Part shown: positions 16,712-25,942 of the stretch, one piece after another
Layout of the letters: each line of letters begins with the position of its first letter
Numbering within the stretch: the stretch's first letter is position 1
Assembly: GCF_021223605.1 (NCBI RefSeq)
Contig: NZ_CP075175.1
Coordinates: forward strand, 2,424,501 to 2,488,500
From: Paenibacillus sp. 481
GTDB taxonomy: Bacteria; Bacillota; Bacilli; Paenibacillales; Paenibacillaceae
Reading direction: 5' to 3'
DNA: 64,000 nt
Translations under genes and position numbers: made by a program
Notes under the pieces: model-generated
What the model was told of the DNA's origin: nothing
Seen by the model: the letters and a program-made list of their open reading frames with translations, nothing else
Databases searched by the model: none

Positions 16712-16883
16712 GCGAGGAAGAGAGACACCCAGAGATACCATTAGGAACAAGGGATGGTTATAACCTGATTCTAGGCCTCTTGGAGAAGATCTGGGGTGGA
16801 GTGGATTTGTATGGAACGAATTGCAAATAAGATTCAGTCCTTTAAAATTTGCGATTATAGCTGACCCCATTTTTGCAGCTTAA
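16712..16883 (+). pseudogene. Second MerR/CPBP-protease relic
   Basis: At 16721-16753 one frame reads RDTQRYH, stop, EQG, matching RDALRYYEEQG of the MerR pseudogene at 5912. It joins directly to GYNLILG, and after a one-base deletion near 16776 to PLGEDLGWSGFVWNELQ and RFSPLKFAIIA. This matches the CPBP segment GYNLILGPLGEELGWSGFVL at about 6465. The relic keeps two short pieces of each gene in the same order and ends at a TAA at 16881. Confidence 0.7.
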
Positions 16884-16914
16884 AATAGGGGAATAGCAAC
16901 GGCCCAATCTAGTG

Positions 16915-16953
16915 GAAATAAAGACAACCGAGTGCTCCAAGTACTCGGTTGTC
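16915..16953 (-). terminator. Rho-independent terminator of the DUF418 gene
   Basis: A perfect 11-bp stem (GACAACCGAGT with ACTCGGTTGTC) begins directly after the stop codon at 16961; on the minus strand TTTATTT follows. Confidence 0.88.
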
Positions 16954-16960
16954 TGGTCAT

Positions 16961-18130
16961 TTATTTATGTTTATATACCAATTTCCTCATCCATATTTCC
17001 AATGGTCCAACCATATTCCTTTTTTCCAATATTGTGGCTAACACAACAGAGAGGCCCCAAATCCCCACTGCAATCATTGCAGCAATGCTGTTTCCTACCT
17101 GTCCTCCTAAATTAAGCGCTACTGGTGATAAGAAAAGGACAAGCAATGTCTCATTGAACACAAAGAAGGTTAAGGAACGTTTTCCTAAAGCCATTAAAGA
17201 AAAAGTAAAGCGTCCGGGATCTTTTATTTTTGTCCCAATGATGCCAAATAACGTAGCATAAGCTAATCCTCCAGCCATTCCAGTCATAATGTGTAAACTG
17301 TTTACCAATCCAACTGTATAATAACTAGGATTCCATACGTTTCCGATTAAAGATAAAGGAATGGCCCCTAATAAAGAGACAATTAATCCTGTAATGGTGA
17401 TGAGATAAATACTTTTTACATGCTGGTCTGGTTTGGATAATAGCTGATATCTGGCCATCCACATGCCGAGCAGAACGGGAGGGATAATTGGGGCCATAAC
17501 ATGAATGAAAATAGGGACTACGGGAAAAGTAATCAACTTTTTAAAAGTCGTGCTAAGGTAGGTGTCTGTTGCTGACAGCTGTGGAATGAAACTATAGCTG
17601 CCAACGCTTTGCATGGTGAAGCCCCATAATTGGGGGGTGAAAATGACATACAACAAAGTAATCAACACAAAAGTTCGAATCAGTGTTTTATGGTTACGTA
17701 GTAACACCCAACTGACTAGCAGCCCGGCGAAACCGTAAGCCATAAGAATATCTTGGCCCCCAATGATGACGAGTAACACGATCCCAAATACAATCAAGTA
17801 CCACGAACGGCGCCGTATCTTCTTTAGTGCGTCTTTCGCGCTTGTTCCTTTAGAGAGTTGGCTGTTAAATGCCAGAACTAAACCATAGCCGAATAAGACG
17901 GCAAACATCGCTCTTGCCCTATTATCAATAAGGAACTGGCCAAAAAAGTTTACAGCCTGATCATACCACGTAATTCCTTCAACCCTATGCATGATGCCAG
18001 GTTCAGAGCCGTATAAGTAGAGCGGGGCATGTGCGAGTGCAATTAGCAGCAACATCGTACCTCTTGCTAGATCCAATGAAACTGCGCGTTTTTTTATTTC
18101 GGTTGTGCTATTGCTTAATGGAACGGGCAT
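16961..18130 (-). CDS. DUF418/YeiB-like polytopic membrane protein
   Basis: A 389-residue protein with about ten membrane helices. It opens with the family pattern RAVSLDLARGTMLLLIALAHAP split over helix 1, and contains FLIDNRARAMFAVLFGYG and a C-terminal DUF418 region (MALGKRSLTFFVFNETLL). The family is related to membrane acyltransferases, and individual functions are mostly unknown. The start at 18130 follows GGGAGAAGATTATC; an in-frame upstream ATG (18175) lacks such a site. A 14-bp palindrome lies about 200 bp upstream. Confidence 0.83.
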   Translation of the reverse strand: MPVPLSNSTTEIKKRAVSLDLARGTMLLLIALAHAPLYLYGSEPGIMHRVEGITWYDQAVNFFGQFLIDNRARAMFAVLFGYGLVLAFNSQLSKGTSAKDALKKIRRRSWYLIVFGIVLLVIIGGQDILMAYGFAGLLVSWVLLRNHKTLIRTFVLITLLYVIFTPQLWGFTMQSVGSYSFIPQLSATDTYLSTTFKKLITFPVVPIFIHVMAPIIPPVLLGMWMARYQLLSKPDQHVKSIYLITITGLIVSLLGAIPLSLIGNVWNPSYYTVGLVNSLHIMTGMAGGLAYATLFGIIGTKIKDPGRFTFSLMALGKRSLTFFVFNETLLVLFLSPVALNLGGQVGNSIAAMIAVGIWGLSVVLATILEKRNMVGPLEIWMRKLVYKHK

Positions 18131-18333
18131 GATAATCTTCTCCCTTTGGTTTAGCAAATACGTCTGGTCGTTCAAATCTTTACGTAATTGCTTAGTTTAT
18201 TTTGATCTTATTCCACAGGGTAGTGCATCTTACATAAAAAGTGGGGTTGAGAACGATTTCGATGTGTGGGGTCACAGGTGAAGGTCATTTCAAATACTTA
18301 GTGACTGAATTTGGTCGTTTGTTAAAAAAACTG

Positions 18334-18347
18334 ATTGATCGATCAAT
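18334..18347. promoter_or_regulatory. Perfect palindrome, possible TetR-type operator
   Basis: ATTGATCGATCAAT is a perfect 14-bp palindrome upstream of the DUF418 gene. Opposite lies an abortive start: CAAGGGGGCGGGATATG followed by only two codons and TAG (about 18387-18409). A lost divergent regulator gene would explain both. No regulator is adjacent now. Confidence 0.45.
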
Positions 18348-18409
18348 TTTATTTTAATGATCGTTTGACGATTTGTCAATGAAGCAAGGGGGCGGGATAT
18401 GAGGAATTA

Positions 18410-18450
18410 GAGAAAAAAATAAAAAAGCCACTCCATGCTTAGGAGTGGCC
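18410..18450 (-). terminator. Rho-independent terminator of M13 peptidase copy 2
   Basis: GCCACTCC (18427-18434) pairs with GGAGTGGC (18442-18449). On the minus strand the hairpin is followed by TTTTTTATTTTTTT. Confidence 0.92.
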
Positions 18451-18522
18451 TTGCTTTTATTTGAGGATGCAAGTTCTATGATCTATAGGAACGACCTAAA
18501 CGCCCTCAATCTGCTCTTCTTT

Positions 18523-20880
18523 TTACCAGATCGACACTCGATCCTCCGGTGCTACATACATGCCATCCTCAGGCTTAATTCCATACGTTTCATAAAATTG
18601 CGGGAAGTTCACAATTGTGCGGTTTACGCGAACTTTATTGGCTGAGTGTGTATCACTTGTGCTTAGAAGCACTGCAAAATCTTTGGTCGTTGTGGATCTC
18701 CACATTTTTGCATTGCTTTCGAAAAACGCTTTATAATCCGGATTGCTCATTTCGGACACAACTTGCAATGCAGCAGCCATTCCACCTAAATCAGCGACAT
18801 TCTCGCTGAGTGTAAGCTGACCGTCGTTTAACACACCGGGAACACTCTCAATTCCATCATAGAACTCAATCAGTTCTTGGTTTTTCCCTTTGAACTTCTT
18901 AAAGTCTTCTTCCGTCCACCAATTATTCGCATTTCCTTTTTCGTCGTATGCCGCTCCGTTGTTATCAAATGCATGGCTGATCTCATGGCCAATGATCATG
19001 CCGATTGCTCCAAGGTTAGCTTCAGGTTTAGCCTTAATGTCATAGAAAGGCGCTTGAAGAATACCAGCAGGGAACGTAATTTCATTATTCAACGGATTGT
19101 AGAATGCATTTACGGTGTAAACGCTCGTTATCCATTGCGATCTATCCACTGGCTTACCAAGTTTAGCTTTCATGCTATTGATGTATGCAGTCGTTACTGC
19201 GAAGGTATTAGAGAACAGCGAACCACCTTCGTCATAAGTCTTGATCGTTACTTTGTCTAATGTCGTATCCCATTTATCTGGATATCCGATCTTAACGACC
19301 ATCGTATCCAGCTTTTTAATGGCCTTAGCTTTGGTTGCGTCTGACATCCAATCCAGCGATTTGATTCTTTTTTCATACGTCGCAATTAACTTATTAACCA
19401 TTTGCTCAACATCTTTTTTAGCTTCTGGTGAAAAATGTTTCTCAGCAAACATTTGCTCCAAGTATCCACTCATCGTCGTTTGTGTGATGGCTGCTGCAAT
19501 TTCCTGATCTGTTTTTTCCCCTGAAACACCGTATAGGGTAGCGGAGAATTCATTTGCAGCGTCTCTGAATTCATCCGACAACAAACCGCTTGTTGCTGAA
19601 AGTAACTGTACTTTGGAGTAAGCTTTCAGCACTTCAAGATTAGCTTCAGTCATGAACTCCGCGCCTTTTTGTGCCAGCTTCACATCGAATACGATTACTT
19701 TATCGGCACTGTCGACTTTCATCGATTTCAAGGCTTGTTTCATATCTACTTCTTTATGCATATCATCGAATTGTTCGATCGTATACGGATTATAGTACTT
19801 ATTGACGTCACCTTGTTCATGAGGCTCAAGCGACACGGCAGCTAAGCTTTTTTCCATTTCATAAACCTTCTCAGCACGGGCCTTTGCAGCAGACTCTTCC
19901 TCGCCGGATAGCACAAGAATTTTGGTCAAATGCTGAATATAGGCTTTTTTCGTTTTCACGTCTTCCGTTACTAAGCTATTTTTATCTAGACCAGTAGATA
20001 ATCCTGTGTAATACAAAGCATTTTTACTGCTGTCCTTTGCATCACCCATAATTGTAAAGTGGAATAACGTGCTTAGACCTAATTCTTTTTCCATGACAAG
20101 GTCGGCTTGCACGAGATCGTCAAACGTTTTAGCGCCATCAATGGTCTTTACGTATTTTTGAATGGGCTCGATGCCTTGTTTATTTCTATTTTCGGTATCC
20201 AACGCCGTCTTATAGAAGTCGGCAAGTTTCTGTTCTTTTGTTCCATTAGCGAACTGATTGCCTGACAGCCCATCTATCATTTTTGCTATGTGATCGTTAT
20301 TTTGTTTTTGCAGCTCGGAGAATCCACCACCCATGATTTCACCTGCTGGAATCGTTGATTTATTTAACCACTGTTTATTGATGGCTTCATAAAAATCGTC
20401 ATTTACATGGGAACCTTTAAGCGTCCACACTCTGGCGATAATAGTTTGGAACTCAGCGAGTGTAATGTTGTCGTTTACGCCTAATGTGCCGTCAGGCTTG
20501 CCTGTCAGTACGCCTGCTCTTGCCAGTTTATCGATATCTTTCTTAGCCCAAGCTGGCACATCGGTGAACTCGACACCAAATGTCCCACTGCGCAAATCAT
20601 TTCCGACAGGCTCAGGCAATTCGCCGAATGCTCTGCTCAGCATGACTAAAGCTTCGATTTTTTTAGCCGGTTCATTCTCTCTTAAATCTCCGTTTCCATT
20701 ACCTTTAATAACGGCTTCTTTACCCATACCTGATTGGTAAGCGTCAGCCGCAGACAACAAGCTATTGACGATTTCTCCTCTTGTCGCTGTAGGCGGCGCT
20801 TCATTAGCATACACGGGTAAGCTAGCTGAAAGGACCATAATAGTGGCGGTTAGTAAGGATAAAAATTTCTTTTTCATCAT
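18523..20880 (-). CDS. SLH-anchored M13-family zinc metallopeptidase (copy 2)
   Basis: A 785-residue paralogue of the peptidase at 7769-10123, collinear over its whole length. It has the same signal peptide, SLH repeats (FTDVPAWAKKDIDKLARAGVL, ITLAEFQTIIARVW), zinc motif HEISH (632-636), ENVADLGG with the third ligand, and an identical C-terminal GDGMYVAPEDRVSIW-like tail. Divergence is greatest in the middle and around residues 720-745. Two adjacent ATGs (20880, 20877) follow GGAGGAGCCCG. It ends at its own terminator, unlike copy 1, which runs into a structured repeat. Confidence 0.93.
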   Translation of the reverse strand: MMKKKFLSLLTATIMVLSASLPVYANEAPPTATRGEIVNSLLSAADAYQSGMGKEAVIKGNGNGDLRENEPAKKIEALVMLSRAFGELPEPVGNDLRSGTFGVEFTDVPAWAKKDIDKLARAGVLTGKPDGTLGVNDNITLAEFQTIIARVWTLKGSHVNDDFYEAINKQWLNKSTIPAGEIMGGGFSELQKQNNDHIAKMIDGLSGNQFANGTKEQKLADFYKTALDTENRNKQGIEPIQKYVKTIDGAKTFDDLVQADLVMEKELGLSTLFHFTIMGDAKDSSKNALYYTGLSTGLDKNSLVTEDVKTKKAYIQHLTKILVLSGEEESAAKARAEKVYEMEKSLAAVSLEPHEQGDVNKYYNPYTIEQFDDMHKEVDMKQALKSMKVDSADKVIVFDVKLAQKGAEFMTEANLEVLKAYSKVQLLSATSGLLSDEFRDAANEFSATLYGVSGEKTDQEIAAAITQTTMSGYLEQMFAEKHFSPEAKKDVEQMVNKLIATYEKRIKSLDWMSDATKAKAIKKLDTMVVKIGYPDKWDTTLDKVTIKTYDEGGSLFSNTFAVTTAYINSMKAKLGKPVDRSQWITSVYTVNAFYNPLNNEITFPAGILQAPFYDIKAKPEANLGAIGMIIGHEISHAFDNNGAAYDEKGNANNWWTEEDFKKFKGKNQELIEFYDGIESVPGVLNDGQLTLSENVADLGGMAAALQVVSEMSNPDYKAFFESNAKMWRSTTTKDFAVLLSTSDTHSANKVRVNRTIVNFPQFYETYGIKPEDGMYVAPEDRVSIW

Positions 20881-21216
20881 CGGGCTCCTCCAAGGTGTAT
20901 TTGTATGTATAAAAATAGATAAATGAATAGAAGACCTACCATTTATATCCTTTCATTATAGCTGATTCCCCTCATTTTGAAAATGATGTAAGGACTCGCT
21001 CGAATTCAAGGAAGGTTAACGCATCGCCAAATAATTAAACGGCACGAGTGCCTTTGATATACAGCATCAGAGAAAAGCTACGCAAGATGCTATCAACAAG
21101 GGGTATTGGAGCTAAGTCACGAATAGGATACATGTCCCAAAAATGATTTGAACCAGCTTTACGCTAACGGACAGAATATGTAAATTGGAAATAAGTAAAT
21201 TTGAGGGGGAATAAGA
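20881..21216. other. Upstream region of peptidase copy 2 and spacer
   Basis: 20881-20995 is the duplicated promoter region shared with peptidase copy 1. From 20996 to 21200 I see no gene, only a short open stretch with no start, and the GNAT ribosome binding site at the end. Confidence 0.45.
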
Positions 21217-21678
21217 ATGTACGATATTAGCATACAAGAAATCACTAAAGTAAATTGGGAAGAAGCTGTTAAATTGTCCGTACATGAGAATCAAAAATCT
21301 TTCGTTCCTAATATGGTTGAGTCGCTTGCGTATGCATTTATAAAACCATGGGATGAAGCATTAGACCCTTACGTTTTAGTTGAGAACAACAAAATTATTG
21401 GTGCTTTTTACATCAGTTATACACCGGACAGTGAGGATAATTACTGGATTGGCGGATTTCAGATTGCTAAAGAGTATCAGGGTCAAGGGTATGGTAAACA
21501 GTCTTTAAACCAAATTATTGATTTTATTGAAAAGAAACATCCTGAATGCAAAATAGTGTCTTTAACCGTAGAAGTAGAAAATGTGAATGCTATACGCCTA
21601 TATGAGAGTGTTGGATTTGTAAACCAACATAGAAAAAATAGTGATCAGCAGGCGATATACAAATTAATCGTTGGTTAA
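21217..21678 (+). CDS. GNAT-family N-acetyltransferase
   Basis: A 153-residue acetyl-CoA-dependent N-acetyltransferase. The acetyl-CoA pyrophosphate loop is GGFQIAKEYQGQGYGKQSL (Q/RxxGxG/A form), followed by IVSLTVEVENVNAIRLYESVGF, with the usual terminal tyrosine region. Start placed by GAGGGGGAATAAGA. The position after the peptidase promoter gives no substrate clue. Confidence 0.88.
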   Translation: MYDISIQEITKVNWEEAVKLSVHENQKSFVPNMVESLAYAFIKPWDEALDPYVLVENNKIIGAFYISYTPDSEDNYWIGGFQIAKEYQGQGYGKQSLNQIIDFIEKKHPECKIVSLTVEVENVNAIRLYESVGFVNQHRKNSDQQAIYKLIVG

Positions 21679-21721
21679 TTTACATACTATTTTTGTTGAA
21701 TGGATAAGATTAATACCTACG

Positions 21722-21762
21722 AAAAAAAGAGCAACACGTAGTGGTAACCACTCATGTTGCTC
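21722..21762 (-). terminator. Terminator between convergent GNAT and YndJ-like genes
   Basis: GAGCAACA (21729-21736) pairs with TGTTGCTC (21755-21762), with an inner GTGG/CCAC stem. On the minus strand a run of seven T residues follows; on the plus strand GCTATTTTAA gives a weaker signal. Confidence 0.88.
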
Positions 21763-21820
21763 GCTATTTTAATCTTTAGACTTTATAACGATAGGATAAT
21801 GGAGCTTAACAAATGGATAT

Positions 21821-22792
21821 CTATGTACCGTACGCAAGCTTTTTTTCCTTAAGAGAGCCTATCATGTACACCCATCCGATCAGTCCACATAATACAAAAC
21901 CAAACGCATGCAGCAGTCCGTAAACCGGAATGAAATCGTGTATGGTTAAGGAAAACATGTTTTTCAATAATGGATAGCACATGGAAATAACGACAATCGT
22001 GTAAAAGGCAATACAAGAAAGCACTAAAAAGAAGGTCGACTTATTGCGTAACGAGCCTTTCTTCAAATAAGCAAGGAGATAAGTGGTGTAAATCGCAATA
22101 TTACAGGCGAACAAGGTCACCCCGATATACTCAATCGGTTTCGAGAAAATAATACCAACAGCAATCAGAAGGGGGCCGATAATATCGATGGCAACGACCC
22201 AAGGATACCAGCTCTTCTTCGTCATGATCCGGCCCAGCATACCGATAAAGATCGGAACGATTGCAGATGAGAAATGAAAATGGGCCGAGCTCAGAGCGTG
22301 TGTTGTATGTTTAACTTGGAAGAGGTCCAATTGATACTGATATAGGGAGAACCAAATGCCCCCTATAAAAAAGTAAATGAGCCCCGCGCCAATGGCTATT
22401 TCCCCTGCTCTCCCCTTGTGATTCACAATCACGGTCAGGCCATAGATACCGAGCAGCAATGTGAACAGCAGCCACCCAAGGGAGAGGTTCCCTGGCACTG
22501 CTGTACTTCCCAGCCCCCACGTTTTGTTGGCCATTACGGAGGCTAAAGCAAGGAGAGCTGCGGGCAATTGAAGCAGCTTGATCGCAGCATAAATCATCTT
22601 TTGCTGTTTATTTTGTTCGTCATAGCTCAACAGTAAAATCACAAGAGGGACTATGACGAAAGCCGCATACATGAGGAACTTTTCAACAAGATTGAGTTGG
22701 AAAGTTTCTAGACAAAAGATAAGGATGGCTATAATTCCACCGAGAATTGTCGGTACTATTGATGGTTTCATCGCTTGCCGCCAGAACGCCAT
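21821..22792 (-). CDS. YndJ-like polytopic membrane protein
   Basis: A 323-residue protein with about ten hydrophobic helices. AHFHFSSAIVPIFIGMLGR and YGLLHAFGFVLCGLIGW match the histidine-bearing helices of the YndJ family. The Bacillus relatives have no proven function. Start placed by AAAGGAACA. It is preceded by its own promoter region and ends at a strong terminator, so it is transcribed alone. Confidence 0.75.
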   Translation of the reverse strand: MAFWRQAMKPSIVPTILGGIIAILIFCLETFQLNLVEKFLMYAAFVIVPLVILLLSYDEQNKQQKMIYAAIKLLQLPAALLALASVMANKTWGLGSTAVPGNLSLGWLLFTLLLGIYGLTVIVNHKGRAGEIAIGAGLIYFFIGGIWFSLYQYQLDLFQVKHTTHALSSAHFHFSSAIVPIFIGMLGRIMTKKSWYPWVVAIDIIGPLLIAVGIIFSKPIEYIGVTLFACNIAIYTTYLLAYLKKGSLRNKSTFFLVLSCIAFYTIVVISMCYPLLKNMFSLTIHDFIPVYGLLHAFGFVLCGLIGWVYMIGSLKEKKLAYGT

Positions 22793-23099
22793 TTATGGAT
22801 GTTCCTTTCTAATTGTGGTAGTACAAATGCCTACCTACATTCATTTATGTAGCTTACATTTTTAGGTGGTTCTGTTTAGTAGTTTAACACATTTTGTGAG
22901 GGTGATTGTTCATAGTAAATAGGAAGAGTAATCATAACAAGTTCATGATATAACCGTATATATACATTTATCTCATAATGTAGTTATTACGGACTGCTCG
23001 AATTAAGCATAAACTAATCAAGAAATAGGCCGATAATAAAGTAATAAAATAAATATGAAATTAGTATTCTTTTGAATCATTATGTGGGGGCTAGTATTC
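22793..23099. other. Intergenic region before the glycan operon
   Basis: A very A+T-rich spacer carrying the divergent promoters of the YndJ-like gene and the glycan cluster. No gene, long palindrome or riboswitch is recognised. Confidence 0.45.
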
Positions 23100-25220
23100 A
23101 TGAACGATAATATTTTGAATGAAATCGAAAAATATATAGAAAATAATGATATCGATAACGCTCTGTCTCTCATCTTATCTAATGAAAAGGGATATGAAAA
23201 TAATGCTGACTTTTGGAATCTAAAGGGTGCACTTTGTTACAAAGTAAATGAGATAGCTATAGCTAGATCTTGTTTCTCTAGGGCTATTGAAATAAATCCC
23301 GACCATCAATCAGCGGGGGAAAACCTTAATTATTTGGAGAATCAACAAATTCATCATACAAATGAAGATCTATCTGTCGTGGATAATACGGAATTTTTGA
23401 CTAAAATAGTTGCTGTTTTTGATTCTATGATTTTAAAAGTGGAATCCGGCATTAAAAATCTTAATGAAGGTAATATTGACACATGTATGTCTATTCTTAA
23501 AGACGTACAAAACGTCATGAGTGTATGCAGCGGGGAAATTACAAGACTAAAAAAAATGGTATCCTCACGTTTTATGGCAAATGTATTCGAAAATATTCTG
23601 GTCTGCATAGAAGATTGTTTTTACGAGTACGACCATAATGGAGATGAAAAATTAACTATATTAGTAGAGTTTACGATCCATTCGTTGTTAAAGGAATTGC
23701 GAGAAGAGGTATACTTCTTTGGATTAATCTATCCGCATGCTGACAAGATGGATATGTACTATAAAAACGAGTTTGCTTCTGCAAATGTAAATCAATATGC
23801 AAGGCAATCGTTAGAGACGGGAAAATATAAATATGACGTTTCAATAGTAGTACCTGCTTATAATAAACTTGAATATACCAAACAATGCGTGGAATCCATA
23901 TTAACATATACAAATGGAATTGATTTTGAATTGATCCTCGTTAATGATGGCTCCAGTGATGGGACTAAAGAGTATTTTGAGAACATTCCTTATGCAAATA
24001 AAAAGGTTATTAATCTCCATAAAAACACGGGTGCGATGATTGCCTATTTTATGGGCGTGAGAGCAGTGCAAGGAAGGATTCTTGCCTCTGTTTCAAACGA
24101 TGTTATCGTAACAAAAAATTGGCTTAAAAATCTTTTAGTATGTATAGAGTCGGATAACAATATAGGAATGGTTGTTCCAACCACAAACAACATATCTAAC
24201 AACCAAGCGATATCCGCACCTTATGATACGTTAGAAAACATGCATGATTTTGCAAAGGAATACAACAAATCAGAGCCTAACAAATGGCTAGAGAGAGAAA
24301 GGATTTGCCCGTTTGTCCACATCGTTCCCATGAGCGTCTATGGTAAAGGGATTTGTCATGACCGTATTTTTCAATATGGTGAGTTCTGTGACGATGATAT
24401 TTCATTACAACTCCGTTTAAATGGATATAAACTTATACTTGCTAAAGATACATTTTGTCATCACTTTGGAAGTGTGTCTTTAGGTGAGGCACAGCGAGAA
24501 AGCAATTCACTCCAAATAAGCAGGGAGATATTCAAACAAAAAAACAAGATAGATGCCTGGCATGATTCAAAATATGACATCGGCTCTTTATTATCCAATA
24601 TTGAATGTAAGGCTAGCAATTTAATAAATGTTTTATGCATTGATCCCGGTTTAGGGATGGCACCTTATCATATACGAAATGCAATGAAAGAAAATGGGAA
24701 TCCTAATGTAACATTGTATAATTTCTCAACGGATAAAGATATTGCAGGTATTTCCAGTAAAATATTTGATCATTTTATTTCAGCTGATACTACTGCAGAT
24801 TTATTGGAACTGTTTTATGGGAAAACTTTTGAATATATTATATTTTGCAAACCTATTGAAGAATATGCCGATGGAGAATTACTTCTTCAAAACGTAAAAA
24901 AACTATTATCCAATAATGGTGAACTACGCTTCTTGGTAAGTAACCCATATAGCGCAAACAGTATTGTTAGCATGCTTTCGATTAATCAAAACATGACGGG
25001 TGGTCAAGTATTTAAGAGGTTTGCATCTTACATAGCTATTGAGAATTTACTGTCAGATGCAGGATATGCTTCTTTCAATACAATTGGTATAACGTCAGGC
25101 AGCAGTCAACAAGTGGTTGATGCCGTTAAAAAAATGGCTACCAGCATTAACATGGAAGTTAACAGTGCTCATGATAGCATTTACAGTATGGATTCCATAC
25201 TATTCATTGTTAAAGCCTGA
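23100..25220 (+). CDS. TPR / GT2 glycosyltransferase / methyltransferase-like fusion
   Basis: A 706-residue, multi-domain cytosolic protein. Residues 1-80 resemble TPR repeats (DNALSLILSNEKG; FNLKGALCYKVNEIAIARSC). Residues 85-240 are a helical linker of unknown fold. A family-2 glycosyltransferase spans about 245-470, with VSIVVPAYNKLEYTKQCVES, NDGSSDGT and the DxD-equivalent SNDVIV. Residues 505-700 look Rossmann-like (VLCIDPGLGMAPYHIRNA; VKKLLSNNGELRFLVSNP), as in a methyltransferase, though motif I is atypical. Start at 23100 is set by GTGGGGG. First gene of an A+T-rich operon; it probably glycosylates a surface protein or polysaccharide (inference). Confidence 0.85.
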   Translation: MNDNILNEIEKYIENNDIDNALSLILSNEKGYENNADFWNLKGALCYKVNEIAIARSCFSRAIEINPDHQSAGENLNYLENQQIHHTNEDLSVVDNTEFLTKIVAVFDSMILKVESGIKNLNEGNIDTCMSILKDVQNVMSVCSGEITRLKKMVSSRFMANVFENILVCIEDCFYEYDHNGDEKLTILVEFTIHSLLKELREEVYFFGLIYPHADKMDMYYKNEFASANVNQYARQSLETGKYKYDVSIVVPAYNKLEYTKQCVESILTYTNGIDFELILVNDGSSDGTKEYFENIPYANKKVINLHKNTGAMIAYFMGVRAVQGRILASVSNDVIVTKNWLKNLLVCIESDNNIGMVVPTTNNISNNQAISAPYDTLENMHDFAKEYNKSEPNKWLERERICPFVHIVPMSVYGKGICHDRIFQYGEFCDDDISLQLRLNGYKLILAKDTFCHHFGSVSLGEAQRESNSLQISREIFKQKNKIDAWHDSKYDIGSLLSNIECKASNLINVLCIDPGLGMAPYHIRNAMKENGNPNVTLYNFSTDKDIAGISSKIFDHFISADTTADLLELFYGKTFEYIIFCKPIEEYADGELLLQNVKKLLSNNGELRFLVSNPYSANSIVSMLSINQNMTGGQVFKRFASYIAIENLLSDAGYASFNTIGITSGSSQQVVDAVKKMATSINMEVNSAHDSIYSMDSILFIVKA

Positions 25221-25234
25221 CTAGAGGAGAACGA

Positions 25235-25930
25235 ATGAAAGTAGCAATCATGCAACCTTATTTTTTTCCGTATATCGGATATTATCAGCTAATAGATTCA
25301 GTAGACCTGTTTGTCATTTATGACAATATACAGTATACGAAAAAAGGATGGATTAATCGAAATCGTTTCTTACAGAACGGTAAAGATGCCTATTTTTCGA
25401 TCCCTCTCCAAAAGGCTTCAGACTACTTAAATGTAGTTGATCGTACAGTTGCTTTGGAATTTAAAAAAGAAAAGCTCCTCAATCAGCTCAGAGAGGTATA
25501 TAAAAAAGCTCCAAATTACGAGAAGGCATTTCCTATTTTTAAAAACTGCATATTGCATGATGAATCTAATCTATTTAAGTATATTTACTATTCCATTAAC
25601 AAAGTGATTGGCGAGTTGGATATTCAAACAAACATGATTGTTTCATCTTCCATTGATGTAGATCCTACTCTTAGGGGGCAGGACAAGGTATTGGCAATAT
25701 GTAAAGAGTTAAATGCAACAACCTACATCAACCCAATTGGGGGAGTAGATTTGTATTCAAAAGAGGATTTTGCGGAAAAGGGAATCGACTTGAATTTTAT
25801 TAAGTCAAAACCAATTGAATACAAGCAATATGATGATGAGTTTGTACCGTGGCTTTCTATAATGGATATTATGATGTTTAATGACCTCGCCACAGTAAGA
25901 GGAATGTTGAAGTGTCGTGATGTCATTTAG
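25235..25930 (+). CDS. WbqC-family protein
   Basis: A 231-residue member of the WbqC family. Diagnostic segments are VAIMQPYFFPYIGYYQLI, YDNIQYTKKGWINRNRF and the C-terminal PIEYKQ with FVPWLSIMDIMMFN. WbqC proteins occur in O-antigen and surface-sugar loci and are thought to act in unusual sugar synthesis; the reaction is not firmly known. Start follows AGAGGAGAACG, 14 bp after the glycosyltransferase gene. Confidence 0.93.
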   Translation: MKVAIMQPYFFPYIGYYQLIDSVDLFVIYDNIQYTKKGWINRNRFLQNGKDAYFSIPLQKASDYLNVVDRTVALEFKKEKLLNQLREVYKKAPNYEKAFPIFKNCILHDESNLFKYIYYSINKVIGELDIQTNMIVSSSIDVDPTLRGQDKVLAICKELNATTYINPIGGVDLYSKEDFAEKGIDLNFIKSKPIEYKQYDDEFVPWLSIMDIMMFNDLATVRGMLKCRDVI

Positions 25931-25942
25931 GTGGGGCGAGAT

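Noticed and set aside
16516..16728. 70-residue minus-strand frame containing a hydrophobic stretch
   Set aside because: No convincing ribosome binding site at any start, and part of it overlaps the MerR/CPBP relic on the other strand.
20996..21200. Possible gene fragment between peptidase copy 2 and the GNAT gene
   Set aside because: Short open stretches have no start, no ribosome binding site and no recognisable motif.
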